The notes under the pieces: model-generated
Database searches by the model: none
Told to the model about the DNA's origin: nothing
Seen by the model: only the letters and a program-made list of their open reading frames with translations
Shown: in pieces, positions 8,351 to 17,920 of the stretch
Layout of the letters: every line of letters starts with the position of its first letter
How positions within the stretch are numbered: position 1 is the first letter of the stretch
Program-made: the position numbers and the translations under genes
Source: GCA-2717185 sp964474755
GTDB lineage: Bacteria; Pseudomonadota; Alphaproteobacteria; UBA8366; GCA-2717185
Reading direction: 5' to 3'
Assembly: GCA_964474755.1 (NCBI GenBank)
Contig: CAYYUG010000001.1
Span: 95,302 to 159,301, forward strand
Length of the DNA stretch: 64,000 bases

Positions 8351-9451
8351 CTAAGAATTGGGCGGCGCGGGGTCGAACCGGCCACCGGTCAGCGGCCGTG
8401 GTGCGCGGGTTGTGGTGGGAAAAGTGAGCGGCAGGCCACGCCGCGAACGAACTGCCAGATACGCAAACGCCTGCGCCTCAAGTGCATCACCATCCCAACC
8501 AACAACTTCGACGGGGTCGACGGGTGCCGCCAAATGCTCCGCCAAACAAGCCATCATAAACCCATTATGCCGACCTCCACCGGTGACAAGCCAACGGGCA
8601 ACCGGTTGCGGAAAATAATTGACGGCACGAGCAATTGCTTGCACGGTAAACGAAGCTAGGGTCGCAGCACCGTCCGCTGCATTCATCCCATCAACAGGGC
8701 CACTCGAAAATGAATTCCGGTCGAGAGATTTCGGGGGTGGTCGGTCGAAATAGGCATTGTCGAGTAGGCATCGTAGCGCTTCTGGATCAGAGTGACCGGA
8801 AGCTGCGAGATGACCACCGTCATCATATCGCGCACCGGTATGCGCGTAAGACCAATCGTCTAACATGGCGTTACCCGGTCCCGTGTCGAATGCGATCAGT
8901 GACCCGTCAGATCCGACCCAGGTAACATTGGCAACGCCACCGACATTCAGCACTGCCAGCGGCTTTTCCAGTTCCGCCGCCAGTGCGGCGTGGAAAACCG
9001 GAGCTAGCGGCGCTCCCTCTCCACCCGCCTCCACATCAGCCGTGCGGAAATCCGACACGACATCGATCTCAGTTGCAAGAGCCAGCAGCGCCCCATTGCC
9101 GATCTGCCAAGTGACCCCTTCCTCCGGCCGATGTAACAGTGTTTGACCGTGAAAACCGATCACATTCACCGCGCATGGCAAAATTTCCTGTTGTTGCAGC
9201 AAAGCCAAAACCGCGGCGGAATGAGCCAATGTCAACGCGCGTTCGACCGCTTTAACGTTGGGAATTATCTCGGCTTGATTGATTGCGTCCCTCAACACAG
9301 ATCGAACTGTATCATCATAGGGCAGAGACAGGGCGCCACGCGCCTCCACCACGGATTGGCCATCCGTCCACAACAACGCAGCATCAATGCCATCTATGGA
9401 GGTACCGCTCATCAGACCGAGTGCAAGGACCGGCTCGCTCGATCCGCTCAT
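8351..9451 (-). CDS. anmK: Anhydro-N-acetylmuramic acid kinase AnmK
   Basis: 366 residues from the ATG at 9451, chosen because the family begins at this point (LALGLMSGTSIDGIDAAL) and because AAAGG-like bases lie just upstream; the frame stays open another 33 codons. AnmK cleaves and phosphorylates 1,6-anhydro-MurNAc, recycling peptidoglycan turnover products to MurNAc-6-phosphate. Motifs seen: phosphate-loop MSGTSIDG near the start, GFHGQTLLHRP, NVGGVANVTW and FDTGPGN, and the late VTGGGRHN. The gene is divergent from tyrS with about 100 bases between starts, a common arrangement in proteobacteria. Confidence 0.94.
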   Translation of the reverse strand: MSGSSEPVLALGLMSGTSIDGIDAALLWTDGQSVVEARGALSLPYDDTVRSVLRDAINQAEIIPNVKAVERALTLAHSAAVLALLQQQEILPCAVNVIGFHGQTLLHRPEEGVTWQIGNGALLALATEIDVVSDFRTADVEAGGEGAPLAPVFHAALAAELEKPLAVLNVGGVANVTWVGSDGSLIAFDTGPGNAMLDDWSYAHTGARYDDGGHLAASGHSDPEALRCLLDNAYFDRPPPKSLDRNSFSSGPVDGMNAADGAATLASFTVQAIARAVNYFPQPVARWLVTGGGRHNGFMMACLAEHLAAPVDPVEVVGWDGDALEAQAFAYLAVRSRRGLPLTFPTTTRAPRPLTGGRFDPAPPNS

Positions 9452-9549
9452 AGCCTTTGACCCCCAACCGTTTGTCGACATCTTCGGTTTGTGATAAACG
9501 ACCGCCCCGCAAGAATGCAAGTATGAGCCATAGGCGAATCGACTGTACA

Positions 9550-10803
9550 ATGACTGATTCTAAATCCGAATTCCTGCAAGCCGCTTCAGCACGCGGGTTT
9601 CTCCATCAATGTACGGATTTGGAAGCCTTGGATGCGCTGGCGGAACGCGAGATGATTACCGCTTATATTGGATTCGACGCAACCGCCAATTCTCTGCACG
9701 CTGGAAGCCTTGTTCCCATCATGCTTCTGCGCTTGTTGCAACGCACAGGGCATAAGCCTCTCGTCCTGATGGGCGGTGGCACGACGAAGGTTGGCGACCC
9801 TTCCGGCAAGGATACGCAGCGCCAGCTACTCAACGAAGCGGACATCGCGTCCAATATTGATGGCATCAAGGGCATATTTGAAAAGTTCCTAGAATTCGGC
9901 GAAAGACCGACGGATGCTGTTCTCGTCAACAATGCTGATTGGCTCGATAGTCTTTCCTACATCGAGTTTCTCCGCGACTATGGACGCCATTTTTCAGTCA
10001 ACCGCATGCTCGGTTTTGAGTCTGTCAAGCTGCGGCTAGAACGGGAACAACCGCTTTCCTTCCTGGAATTCAATTATATGGTTCTGCAGTCATACGATTT
10101 CCTGGAGCTTTCGCGTCGGCACAATTGCCGCCTACAGATGGGCGGCTCCGACCAATGGGGAAACATCGTAAGCGGCGCCGACCTAGGGAGACGCCTGGGC
10201 CAAACCGAATTGTTCGGGCTTACCAGTCCACTTTTGACAACTGCGAGCGGGTCTAAGATGGGCAAGACGGCTGACGGCGCGGTATGGCTTAACGAGGATC
10301 GCCTATCCGCCTATGAATATTGGCAGTATTGGCGCAACACCCATGATGATGATGTTGAACGCTTTCTGAAATTATTTACCGACTTACCACTAGAAGAAAT
10401 CGCCCGTCTCGAGGTGCTGGAGGGGGAGGAACTAAACGACGCTAAGAAGACTCTCGCGCACGAAGCGACCAAACTTTGTCATGGTGAGGCGGCTGCACTG
10501 GCCGCGGCGGAAACGGCAATGAAAACTTTTGAGGAAGGTGGACATGGAGCCGGCCTGCCGAGCGTCGACGTGCCTCTTGGCGAGATCGAAGCGGGGATAC
10601 TTGCTTATGAATTGTTTCGCCGCGCCGGATTGGCGGCGAGTAACGGGGAAGCACGCCGATTAATCAAAGGCGGCGGCGGCCGGGTGAACGATGTGCAGAT
10701 TGGAGATGAGAAAGCGATCATCGCTACCTCCGACATCAATCGGGATGGCGTGATCAAAATCTCGGCTGGCCGCAAGCGCCACACGTTGGTCCGCCCTATT
10801 TAG
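9550..10803 (+). CDS. tyrS: Tyrosyl-tRNA synthetase
   Basis: 417 residues from the ATG at 9550; the frame is open upstream to 9457 but family similarity begins at this start. Class I synthetase: HIGH-like HAGS at residues 50-53, tyrosine-binding QMGGSDQWGN (196-205) and KMSKS-like KMGKT at 236-240, followed by a C-terminal S4 RNA-binding domain from about residue 350 (GEARRLIKGGGGRVND). It charges tRNA-Tyr. This is the TyrRS-1/TyrS form with HxGS and KMSKS-type loop as in E. coli. The stop lies 11 bases from that of the convergent AsmA-like gene. Confidence 0.96.
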   Translation: MTDSKSEFLQAASARGFLHQCTDLEALDALAEREMITAYIGFDATANSLHAGSLVPIMLLRLLQRTGHKPLVLMGGGTTKVGDPSGKDTQRQLLNEADIASNIDGIKGIFEKFLEFGERPTDAVLVNNADWLDSLSYIEFLRDYGRHFSVNRMLGFESVKLRLEREQPLSFLEFNYMVLQSYDFLELSRRHNCRLQMGGSDQWGNIVSGADLGRRLGQTELFGLTSPLLTTASGSKMGKTADGAVWLNEDRLSAYEYWQYWRNTHDDDVERFLKLFTDLPLEEIARLEVLEGEELNDAKKTLAHEATKLCHGEAAALAAAETAMKTFEEGGHGAGLPSVDVPLGEIEAGILAYELFRRAGLAASNGEARRLIKGGGGRVNDVQIGDEKAIIATSDINRDGVIKISAGRKRHTLVRPI

Positions 10804-10814
10804 ACACGACCCGC

Positions 10815-13800
10815 CTATTGCGATTGTAACTGAGCATCTTCACCAGTCAGCGGTTTCGCCTCGCCGCCCACTAAGTTGCGTAAAAAACCCGGTGCCAATG
10901 CGGACAATGGGTTAACCGACACACGCGGATCTTCAAGCTGTCCCTTCAACACATAGTTCGCAGCAAACACTCCTTCGTTTGGCCCCCCCGTCAGAATTTC
11001 TCCCAAGATGGGGATGTTGCCAAGGACTCTATTTATCGTATAGGCCGGCACTACAGTACCAGAAAGGTCGACGGTTTCGTCGGAGATGTAGATAGTTCCT
11101 TCCACCGTGACGCCGATCGATGACCCGAAGGCACGAGTGTGTTTAATCTCAAGCGCCCCGCCGTAATAGCGAAACTTGCCATCAAGTGTCACGAAGTCGA
11201 GACCTTCCTGCCCGAGTGCAGAAAAAATACCCGTCAAAGACAGAACTTGCAGTACCCGCGCCAAAGCTGGGACCTTGGTCACTTTGAACCCATTGAGCTT
11301 GAATTCGCCAATGATTGGATCACCAGGCGTGAGCATTTTTCCCGTAACCAAGAGACTGCCGCCTTTCAATCGATCCGTCCAGTTGGCCGCTTGCAAAGCT
11401 TGCCCGGCATCTCGAGTCGAAATGCGCAATGAGGTACCGTAATCTTCGGGCACCAATTTGACCGTGAGCCTGCTATCGTTATTGATCCTGGCGTCGACCT
11501 CCACATGACGCCAATTAATACCGTCACTGTCCAACACAGCCTTAACGTCACGCAACCATCTCCCCTCACCCAGCAGCACTTCATCGAAGGATGCACGGAT
11601 ACGGAGTGCTCGTCCTTTCTCTACCGCCGCCATATCAACATCGCCATCGTCATTCATGAACGGCGACAGATCAATCCGCTCGCCTGTGAATTCGATATCG
11701 AAGCCGCCATCTTCGGTAGCACTGATGCGTCCCTGCATGCTATTTCCAGAAAACGATAGCTTTCGAAACTCGAGTGTTCGAATATTTCGCAAGTCAGGAG
11801 CCACCTCAATGCGCGCGGACACATGCAAGTCACCTGCTTCAAGGCGTAAATCTTCCACAACAGCCTCGCCTAAAGGCTCCATCGTCATGAATAAGTAAAG
11901 GTTTCCCAGAACCCCCGCGGCTTTGCGCCAACGAATAGCCGGCAAATATAAAGTTGTCTTTGTCAAATCGATTTTCGCAATGGATTCACTGCGACCACCG
12001 GCAAATATCGTATGTGTCACTTCTCCAACTACATCGCCCGCCCCAAACGGAAGGTCATCGATTCTTAGCTTTCGCCGAGCCACGGGGCCAACAACGCCGC
12101 TCACGGTAAAACGCCGATCGAAAGCCGCGGCTGAGAAATTTTCCTCCCAATTAATTTTTAAAGGCACACCATTGAGCAACGCATCACCGAATATCGTCAT
12201 ACCATTGCCGGTCAACTGCAGTTCCAGCGTGCCATTGCGCACGGCAAGATCGAAGGGGCCCTTTTTCAAAGCAACGCCCCTCAACGTCGCACCGGCAGCG
12301 ACTGCCACCTGCTCAACTTTCAAATCTTTGAGTAATGGAAAGCTGAATACGAGACGCGCAGCCGTTTGGCCGGAGATGGCATCGGAATCAATTCCAAGGC
12401 CAGAAACAAAGTTGAGGGGTTCGCTATCAAGCAGAGAAAGAGCCGCCCCAACCGGGCCCCGTATCATAATATCGATGTCTATATCTTGATCCTCGACATC
12501 GAGTCCGGTGATGACCGCACTGCCTTCATCCATCTGCAATTCGTTCAGTCGGCCACCAGTGAAAGCGATGTCGAACCGCTTATCGGTAAAGGTAATGTTA
12601 GCAGCGACATCCCGCGCTGTGGGAAGTGGTGTGAGGTAATTGAACTCGACGCCGTGCACCCGGATGGCACCATTCAACGATCCGATGACAGCCCGTGTTA
12701 GGTCGGTCTCCGGAAATCGCGCCACTAGGCTCATGGTAGCATCGTCAACTTCGCCACGGCGAATGTTCTCCAAAACCCACTCGCGGGCATCGATACCAAC
12801 CATTTTTGGCCAATAACGTCGAACCAACGACATGTTGCAATCGGTTACCCCACCGTCAAGACGAAGATTTAGATCACGGCCGAGACGCGTCACGGTAGCG
12901 CGCGCCGTGACCGTGCCACGTTTCAAAGATAATCTGGCCTCTTCGATCCGCACTTCCCGAAACTCACCGGTCGTCTGTCCACGCAAACGCAAAGATTTAA
13001 CGGGTACCGGGTCCGTGTAAATTTCAGGAACGCTGAACGTGCCAGCACCACCATTTAAATCGAACTCGAGCGACATCACATGGCCATCGATCGTTCCAAC
13101 TAAGGCTAATTTGCCATCGATCGGAACATCAACACGAAACTGCTCCACAGGATTTGGTATTGCGGCTGACAGAATTGGCCAACGGACACCTTCGAATTCG
13201 ATTCCAGCAGTTATCCCATATCCATCTTCACCGATCGAAATCTCCCCTCGCGCGGCCGCCTCGTTGCTAGTCAGATCAAATCGAATGGTTCGAATGGAGC
13301 CATCGCTCATCATGCGTAATCCAATTTCTCCATCGAGATGCAAACCAAGCTTGGCGAACCTTTGTGCGATTGGTTTCAGCGAGCCGCGCAAAAATGGTGT
13401 CGGGTCCAGCTCACTAAATCCGAATGTCGCGTCGATGATACCGGTCTCTGTCTCGTAAGCGGCATTGCCAGTGACACGGCTTTGCTGTCCCTCAAATTCA
13501 ATGTCGAAGTCAACATTTGCACTAATGCCAAGAACATTCCGTTCAAAGGCAAGGTCCGCCCGTGGTGCATGCCAAATTTGTCGAAGTTGCCGGTCGTCAA
13601 GGAAAAGGTCAGCCTCGATGATGGCGACGCGTTTCAGGTACCCCAGCGGCCGAGAGCGATCCGATTCCGACAACAATTCAGAGATCAGCCACTCTAGAAC
13701 TGGGTTTTCCGGACCGGCGAGATCGTCCAACGTATCACCAGATTTCGCAAAACCAATCGCGAAAGCTCCATCTTCGTTACGCAAGACCGAAACACTGGGA

Positions 13801-14159
13801 CGTACGATCTCGAAGTAGGTAGGTGCGATTTTCGCTTGAAGCAACGCCTGTAACGAAAGCCCTAGCGACACCTCAGGTAGTTCGGCGATAACGCGGCGTT
13901 CTAAATCCAGGACACGGACATCACTCACCATTAAATTGGCGGCCCGTTGCCAGCCTGCCCACTGCAATTGGGTCGCTTTGATATCAACCACAATTGTGCT
14001 GTCCGCGGGCGACAATGCATCTTCTATATAGGGTGTAAGGAAGGTGAGTGGGATCGGCCCACTCCATAACCACCAGGCACCGGCAAGCAGCAAAACAGCG
14101 AAACCCGCTACCAGACCGGCCAGTAATTCGAGAAAGGTTTTTGTCGTGCGGCGGATCAC
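10815..14159 (-). CDS. YhdP/AsmA-like envelope protein (DUF3971 and AsmA-like C-terminal domain)
   Basis: 1114 residues. One N-terminal membrane segment (about residues 12-33, LLAGLVAGFAVLLLAGAWWL) is followed by a very long beta-rich periplasmic region, with the central DUF3971-type block and a C-terminal AsmA-like domain ending in the conserved GGPNEGVFAANYVLKGQLED region. Family members (YhdP, TamB, AsmA) are bridge-like proteins thought to carry phospholipids between inner and outer membranes. The length and the RVLQVLSLTGI and FRYYGGALEI segments match alphaproteobacterial homologues. It is alone on its strand, convergent with tyrS and divergent from bcp. Lipid-transfer role is inferred from family. 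Confidence 0.88.
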   Translation of the reverse strand: MIRRTTKTFLELLAGLVAGFAVLLLAGAWWLWSGPIPLTFLTPYIEDALSPADSTIVVDIKATQLQWAGWQRAANLMVSDVRVLDLERRVIAELPEVSLGLSLQALLQAKIAPTYFEIVRPSVSVLRNEDGAFAIGFAKSGDTLDDLAGPENPVLEWLISELLSESDRSRPLGYLKRVAIIEADLFLDDRQLRQIWHAPRADLAFERNVLGISANVDFDIEFEGQQSRVTGNAAYETETGIIDATFGFSELDPTPFLRGSLKPIAQRFAKLGLHLDGEIGLRMMSDGSIRTIRFDLTSNEAAARGEISIGEDGYGITAGIEFEGVRWPILSAAIPNPVEQFRVDVPIDGKLALVGTIDGHVMSLEFDLNGGAGTFSVPEIYTDPVPVKSLRLRGQTTGEFREVRIEEARLSLKRGTVTARATVTRLGRDLNLRLDGGVTDCNMSLVRRYWPKMVGIDAREWVLENIRRGEVDDATMSLVARFPETDLTRAVIGSLNGAIRVHGVEFNYLTPLPTARDVAANITFTDKRFDIAFTGGRLNELQMDEGSAVITGLDVEDQDIDIDIMIRGPVGAALSLLDSEPLNFVSGLGIDSDAISGQTAARLVFSFPLLKDLKVEQVAVAAGATLRGVALKKGPFDLAVRNGTLELQLTGNGMTIFGDALLNGVPLKINWEENFSAAAFDRRFTVSGVVGPVARRKLRIDDLPFGAGDVVGEVTHTIFAGGRSESIAKIDLTKTTLYLPAIRWRKAAGVLGNLYLFMTMEPLGEAVVEDLRLEAGDLHVSARIEVAPDLRNIRTLEFRKLSFSGNSMQGRISATEDGGFDIEFTGERIDLSPFMNDDGDVDMAAVEKGRALRIRASFDEVLLGEGRWLRDVKAVLDSDGINWRHVEVDARINNDSRLTVKLVPEDYGTSLRISTRDAGQALQAANWTDRLKGGSLLVTGKMLTPGDPIIGEFKLNGFKVTKVPALARVLQVLSLTGIFSALGQEGLDFVTLDGKFRYYGGALEIKHTRAFGSSIGVTVEGTIYISDETVDLSGTVVPAYTINRVLGNIPILGEILTGGPNEGVFAANYVLKGQLEDPRVSVNPLSALAPGFLRNLVGGEAKPLTGEDAQLQSQ

Positions 14160-14543
14160 CTGGTGCGCCGTTTCTTCAGTACATGAAACAATATAAACAG
14201 TTTAAGGCTTCTGCCTAGGGATAACGCTCTCAAGGATTATCACGAATGAAAGTTTTATGCCTACTCGCCGGGTAAACTTCAAAGCGTATAAAGCGTATTC
14301 GGCCTGTGGCAACGACTGCAAAGTGTCTTTCGGCTCACCTGCGAGGGAACGTTTGACTAAGGTCACGCGGCGGCAGGGCAACTCAATTTTTTTCAAAGCC
14401 GGTGCAGTGGATTGTTTTGAGTATCATAAACACTGTATCCGTAAAACCGCGGCCAAAGTGTATATCCAGTGCGACCAATTGATCACTGCTCCGGAAGGAC
14501 CTATACGTGTTGCACAATAGGATGAAGTCAGGGAGACCGTGAA
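14160..14543. other. Intergenic region between the AsmA-like gene and bcp
   Basis: 384 bases without a convincing gene. Short frames on both strands (for example a plus-strand frame 14257-14520 of 87 codons) have no recognisable domain, odd cysteine/basic composition and no good ribosome-binding site. The region must hold the divergent promoters of the two flanking genes, but no confident -35/-10 pair was picked. Confidence 0.4.
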
Positions 14544-15008
14544 ATGAGCGTGCTGTCAGGAGAAAATGCACCCAACTTCAATCACCCGACCGGCGACGGC
14601 GGCGAATGCAAGCTCTCTGATTTCAAAGGCAAACCGCTGGTTCTCTATTTCTATCCCAAGGGCGACACGCCCGGCTGCACGACGGAAGCGCAAGGCTTTC
14701 GCGACGCGATGGCAGAATTTGCGAAATTCGACGCCACAATCGTAGGTGTCTCGAAAGACACAGTAAAGAAACATGACCGGTTCAAAGCCCGCCATGATCT
14801 CAACTTTACGTTAATTTCCGACGAGGACGGGACGTTGTGCGAGGCTTACGGTGTTTGGGTCGAAAAGAATTTGTATGGCCGCAAATATATGGGGATCGAA
14901 AGGTCGACCTACCTGATTGATGGGGAAGGTAAGATTGCCAAGGTCTGGCGGAAGGTCCGGGTCAAGGGCCATGTCGACAATGTCCTCGAAGCCGTTCAGG
15001 CACTCTAG
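14544..15008 (+). CDS. bcp: Peroxiredoxin, BCP/PrxQ type
   Basis: 154 residues. Thioredoxin-fold thiol peroxidase reducing hydrogen peroxide and lipid hydroperoxides in the cytoplasm. The peroxidatic cysteine is C45 in DTPGCTTEAQ. In E. coli Bcp a resolving cysteine follows five residues later; here that position is glutamine (Q50), and the only other cysteines are C22 and one near residue 93 (GTLCEAY), so the enzyme is either a 1-Cys form or uses a different resolving partner. Start supported by GGGAGA upstream. Twenty bases separate it from the next gene, with which it is probably co-transcribed. Confidence 0.95.
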   Translation: MSVLSGENAPNFNHPTGDGGECKLSDFKGKPLVLYFYPKGDTPGCTTEAQGFRDAMAEFAKFDATIVGVSKDTVKKHDRFKARHDLNFTLISDEDGTLCEAYGVWVEKNLYGRKYMGIERSTYLIDGEGKIAKVWRKVRVKGHVDNVLEAVQAL

Positions 15009-15028
15009 AACAAGGCTCGTCCGTACCC

Positions 15029-16192
15029 ATGGCAAATGACGCCCGTATCCGCCCGATATTGCACCACTTACAACCGCAAGGCATTTCGGAAATCTCGGAA
15101 TATGGAGCCGATTTCGACGGTGTCATTCCGATGTGGTTCGGCGAATCGGATCTGGTCACACCAGAACCGCCCCGACGCGCTCTAATCGAATCCCTTGAGA
15201 GCGGCAAAACCTTTTATCAGGCACAGAACGGCCATCTGGCTCTGCGGGAAACAATTGCCGCCTACGATACACGGCTGCACAGCAAGCCCGTCGCCGCCGA
15301 TCGCATCACGGTGACGGCCTCCGGGATGACGGCACTGCACATCGCCTTACAGACGATCGTCGATGCCGGCGAAAACATCGTGCTGGTGACACCAATCTGG
15401 CCAAATGCACCGGCGACCATGCAGATCATGGGCGCTGAGCCACGACGCGTTAGTCTTATATCTCAGCCGAGTGGGCGCTGGACACTCGATCTCGACCGCC
15501 TATTCGACGCTTGCGATGACAAGACGCGCGGGGTTTTCGTCAACTCACCCAACAACCCAACGGGTTGGATGTGCAGCCAGGGGGAACAACAGGCGATCCT
15601 CGACTTCGCGCGCGAACGCGGCATCTGGATCATAGCTGACGAGGTCTATCACCGCATCACCTACGACCAAGAAACCGCGCCTTCCTTTCTAGATCTGGCA
15701 GAGCCAGACGATCCGGTGCTCGGAATTAATAGTTTCTCGAAAAGCTGGGCAATGACCGGCTGGCGTCTAGGCTGGCTAACTGGCCCACCCTCAATTTTCG
15801 ATACGCTGGGCCTTATGGTCCAGTACACCAATAGCAACTCGCCGGAATTTATCCAGGACGCTGGCGTCGCCGCCATCGAACAGTGCGAGGATTTCGTCGC
15901 AAGGTTCCGGGATTATTGCTCGGCCGGGCGGAAGGTCGTCCAAGACATATTGGCTGGTGCGAACCGCATTCGCTATTCGCAACCCGAAGCTGCTTTCTAC
16001 GCGTTTCTCGAAGTCGAAGGGGAGCGGGACAGCATGGCGCTCGCCCGGCGTCTTGTCCGCGAAGCGAGGGTCGGCGTCGCGCCAGGTATGTCATTTGGGG
16101 AGGAAAGCGAAGGCTGGCTTCGTCTATGCTTCGCACAAGACCCGGAACTGCTGCGCACTGGACTCGAACGCATGGCGGACACACTTCGCTAG
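15029..16192 (+). CDS. PLP-dependent aminotransferase, class I/II
   Basis: 387 residues, fold type I. Landmarks: NNPTG at 175-179 (SPNNPTGW), ADEVYHRI at 203-210, and the PLP lysine K238 in NSFSKSWAMTGWRLGW. The C-terminal substrate-binding arginine lies in GWLRLCFAQ. The family includes aspartate, aromatic and arginine/pyruvate aminotransferases, and the substrate cannot be assigned. It follows bcp by 20 bases and precedes an FAA-hydrolase, DUF455 and RidA run on the same strand. RidA proteins remove reactive enamines released by PLP enzymes, so a functional link is plausible but inferred. A second class I/II enzyme sits at 27737-28894. Confidence 0.9.
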   Translation: MANDARIRPILHHLQPQGISEISEYGADFDGVIPMWFGESDLVTPEPPRRALIESLESGKTFYQAQNGHLALRETIAAYDTRLHSKPVAADRITVTASGMTALHIALQTIVDAGENIVLVTPIWPNAPATMQIMGAEPRRVSLISQPSGRWTLDLDRLFDACDDKTRGVFVNSPNNPTGWMCSQGEQQAILDFARERGIWIIADEVYHRITYDQETAPSFLDLAEPDDPVLGINSFSKSWAMTGWRLGWLTGPPSIFDTLGLMVQYTNSNSPEFIQDAGVAAIEQCEDFVARFRDYCSAGRKVVQDILAGANRIRYSQPEAAFYAFLEVEGERDSMALARRLVREARVGVAPGMSFGEESEGWLRLCFAQDPELLRTGLERMADTLR

Positions 16193-16261
16193 AATCAAGG
16201 TGCTGAAGTGCGACACGTGGCGTAGTATCCCTCAAACGTGAATTCTGGGAGGACCAGTCCA

Positions 16262-17107
16262 ATGAAATTACTTCGTTACGGGCCCGACGGGGCCGAGAAG
16301 CCTGGCATGTTAGACAGCGACGGCGCCATCCGCGACCTGTCGGGCTTGGTCAGCGATATCGCGGGTGAAGCGATCACGCCAGAGGGCTTGAACAAGCTGG
16401 GCGCGGTGGAGCCCGCATCGCTGCCAAAGGTTGATGGAAATCCCCGCATAGGTCCCTGCGTCGGTGATGTCGGCAAGTTCATGTGCATTGGGCTGAACTA
16501 TTCCGACCACGCGGCGGAGACCGGCGGCGAGGTGCCCTCGGAACCTATCCTGTTCATGAAGGCAAACAGCGCCATCACTGGACCCAACGACGATGTGATC
16601 ATTCCCCGCGGCTCGGTACAGACCGATTGGGAGGTCGAACTCGGCTTCGTCATTGGTAAACCGGGCAAGCACATCTCCGAGGCTGACGCGATGAGCCACA
16701 TTGCCGGCTATTGCGTAGTGAACGACGTCTCCGAACGCGAGTTCCAGATCCGCATGCAAGGCCAGTGGACCAAGGGCAAGAGCTGCGACACGTTCGGCCC
16801 GCTCGGCCCCTGGCTAGTCACCGCCAACGAGGTCGACGACCCGCAGGCACTTGCCCTGTGGACCGAGGTCAACGGCCACCGCTACCAGGACGGCAACACA
16901 AACACGATGGTCTATGGCGTGCAGTTCCTGGTAAGCTACCTTAGCAAATTCATGACCCTCCAGACCGGTGACGTGGTAGCAACCGGCACGCCACCGGGCG
17001 TTGGGATGGGTCAAAAGCCGCGTGTTTTTCTAAAACCGGGTGACGTCATGCGCCTCGGCGTGCAAGGCCTCGGTGAGCAGGAGCAGAAGCTAGTCACAGA
17101 CGACTAG
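16262..17107 (+). CDS. Fumarylacetoacetate-hydrolase-family protein (ureidoglycolate lyase / diketo-deoxy-acid hydrolase type)
   Basis: 281 residues from the ATG at 16262, which has GGGAGGA eight bases upstream; the frame opens eight codons earlier but without a site. The C-terminal FAH domain is clear: CIGLNYSDHA (substrate/metal region), DWEVELGFVIG with metal-ligand glutamates, KGKSCDTFGPLGPW and the closing TGTPPGVGMG. This subgroup is annotated as ureidoglycolate lyase or 2,4-diketo-3-deoxy-L-fuconate hydrolase; it is not the tyrosine-pathway fumarylacetoacetase, whose remnant is at 35231-35745. Substrate unknown. Fourteen bases separate it from the DUF455 gene. Confidence 0.9.
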   Translation: MKLLRYGPDGAEKPGMLDSDGAIRDLSGLVSDIAGEAITPEGLNKLGAVEPASLPKVDGNPRIGPCVGDVGKFMCIGLNYSDHAAETGGEVPSEPILFMKANSAITGPNDDVIIPRGSVQTDWEVELGFVIGKPGKHISEADAMSHIAGYCVVNDVSEREFQIRMQGQWTKGKSCDTFGPLGPWLVTANEVDDPQALALWTEVNGHRYQDGNTNTMVYGVQFLVSYLSKFMTLQTGDVVATGTPPGVGMGQKPRVFLKPGDVMRLGVQGLGEQEQKLVTDD

Positions 17108-17120
17108 CCCTCGAGCGGTC

Positions 17121-17909
17121 ATGTCTCTGACACGATCCGCCTGCACGATTCTGCAAACCGCCTGTCCCGCGGCGAAAGCGGCACTGTCGCGTGAGACCGC
17201 AGCGGCCTGGCGGGAAGGAGGTATAGCAGAAATCGGGGACAGCCGGCCGCCCAAGCGGCCGGCGCGGCCGGAAGTGCCCATTCTGCTGCCGCCGCAGAAA
17301 ATGCCGCGACGACGAGGCACCACCGGGCGGATCGCCCTGCTGCACGCAATCGCCCATATCGAGTTCAATGCCATCGATCTCGCCTGGGACATGATCGCCC
17401 GCTTCTCCGACCCTGGCCTGCCGCGAAATTTTTATGACGACTGGGTAAAAGTAGGAGACGAGGAGGCCAAACATTTTTTACTCCTGTCAAAACGCCTGGA
17501 AACGTTGAATGGCCGGTATGGCGACATGCCCGCGCATGACGGGCTATGGCAGGCAGCGCGGGCAACCGCGCACGATGTTTTGGCCCGCCTGGCGATCGCA
17601 CCCCTCGTGCTCGAAGCGCGCGGCCTTGATGTCACGCCGGGGATGATTGACCGTTTTGAGCACTCCGAGGACATCGAAAGCGTCGCCATCCTGCAGATTA
17701 TTCTTGCCGACGAGATTGGGCACGTTGCCATCGGCCAACAATGGTTCGCCCACATCGCCACCGCGCGCGGCTTGGACCCCATAGCGAGCTTTCACGCCCT
17801 TGTTCGGAAGCACTACCGGGGACGGCTCAAGCCGCCGTTCAACAAAGCTAGCCGCGACGCCGCCGGACTTCATGCCAATTGGTACGAGCCGCTCGTCGCC
17901 CTAAGTTGA
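17121..17909 (+). CDS. DUF455 ferritin-like protein
   Basis: 262 residues matching the DUF455 family, which belongs to the ferritin-like di-iron superfamily. Candidate metal ligands are glutamate/histidine pairs: HIEFNAIDLAWD, GDEEAKHFLLL, LEARGLDVT and ADEIGHVAIGQQWF. The basic segment KMPRRRGTTG and the helical bundle after residue 65 are characteristic. Function is unknown; a tRNA-modifying hydroxylase (MiaE-like) or other di-iron oxidase has been suggested by fold. It sits 13 bases after the FAA hydrolase and ends 11 bases before ridA, so they probably share a transcript. Confidence 0.85.
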   Translation: MSLTRSACTILQTACPAAKAALSRETAAAWREGGIAEIGDSRPPKRPARPEVPILLPPQKMPRRRGTTGRIALLHAIAHIEFNAIDLAWDMIARFSDPGLPRNFYDDWVKVGDEEAKHFLLLSKRLETLNGRYGDMPAHDGLWQAARATAHDVLARLAIAPLVLEARGLDVTPGMIDRFEHSEDIESVAILQIILADEIGHVAIGQQWFAHIATARGLDPIASFHALVRKHYRGRLKPPFNKASRDAAGLHANWYEPLVALS

Positions 17910-17920
17910 TGGAGACAATA

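Noticed and set aside
9457..9549. Upstream extension of tyrS and of anmK in the opposite direction
   Set aside because: Both frames run through each other in the intergenic region; family starts at 9550 (tyrS) and 9451 (anmK) fit better.
14257..14520. Possible 87-codon gene before bcp
   Set aside because: No domain, no convincing start signal, unusual residue composition; treated as non-coding.
15849..16262. 137-codon minus-strand frame
   Set aside because: Lies almost wholly inside the aminotransferase gene on the other strand and is Arg/Pro/Ser-rich, typical of an antisense shadow.
16262..17107. Replacement of the dead fahA by the FAA hydrolase at this locus
   Set aside because: It belongs to the ureidoglycolate-lyase/diketo-acid subgroup, not to fumarylacetoacetases, and is far from hmgA.
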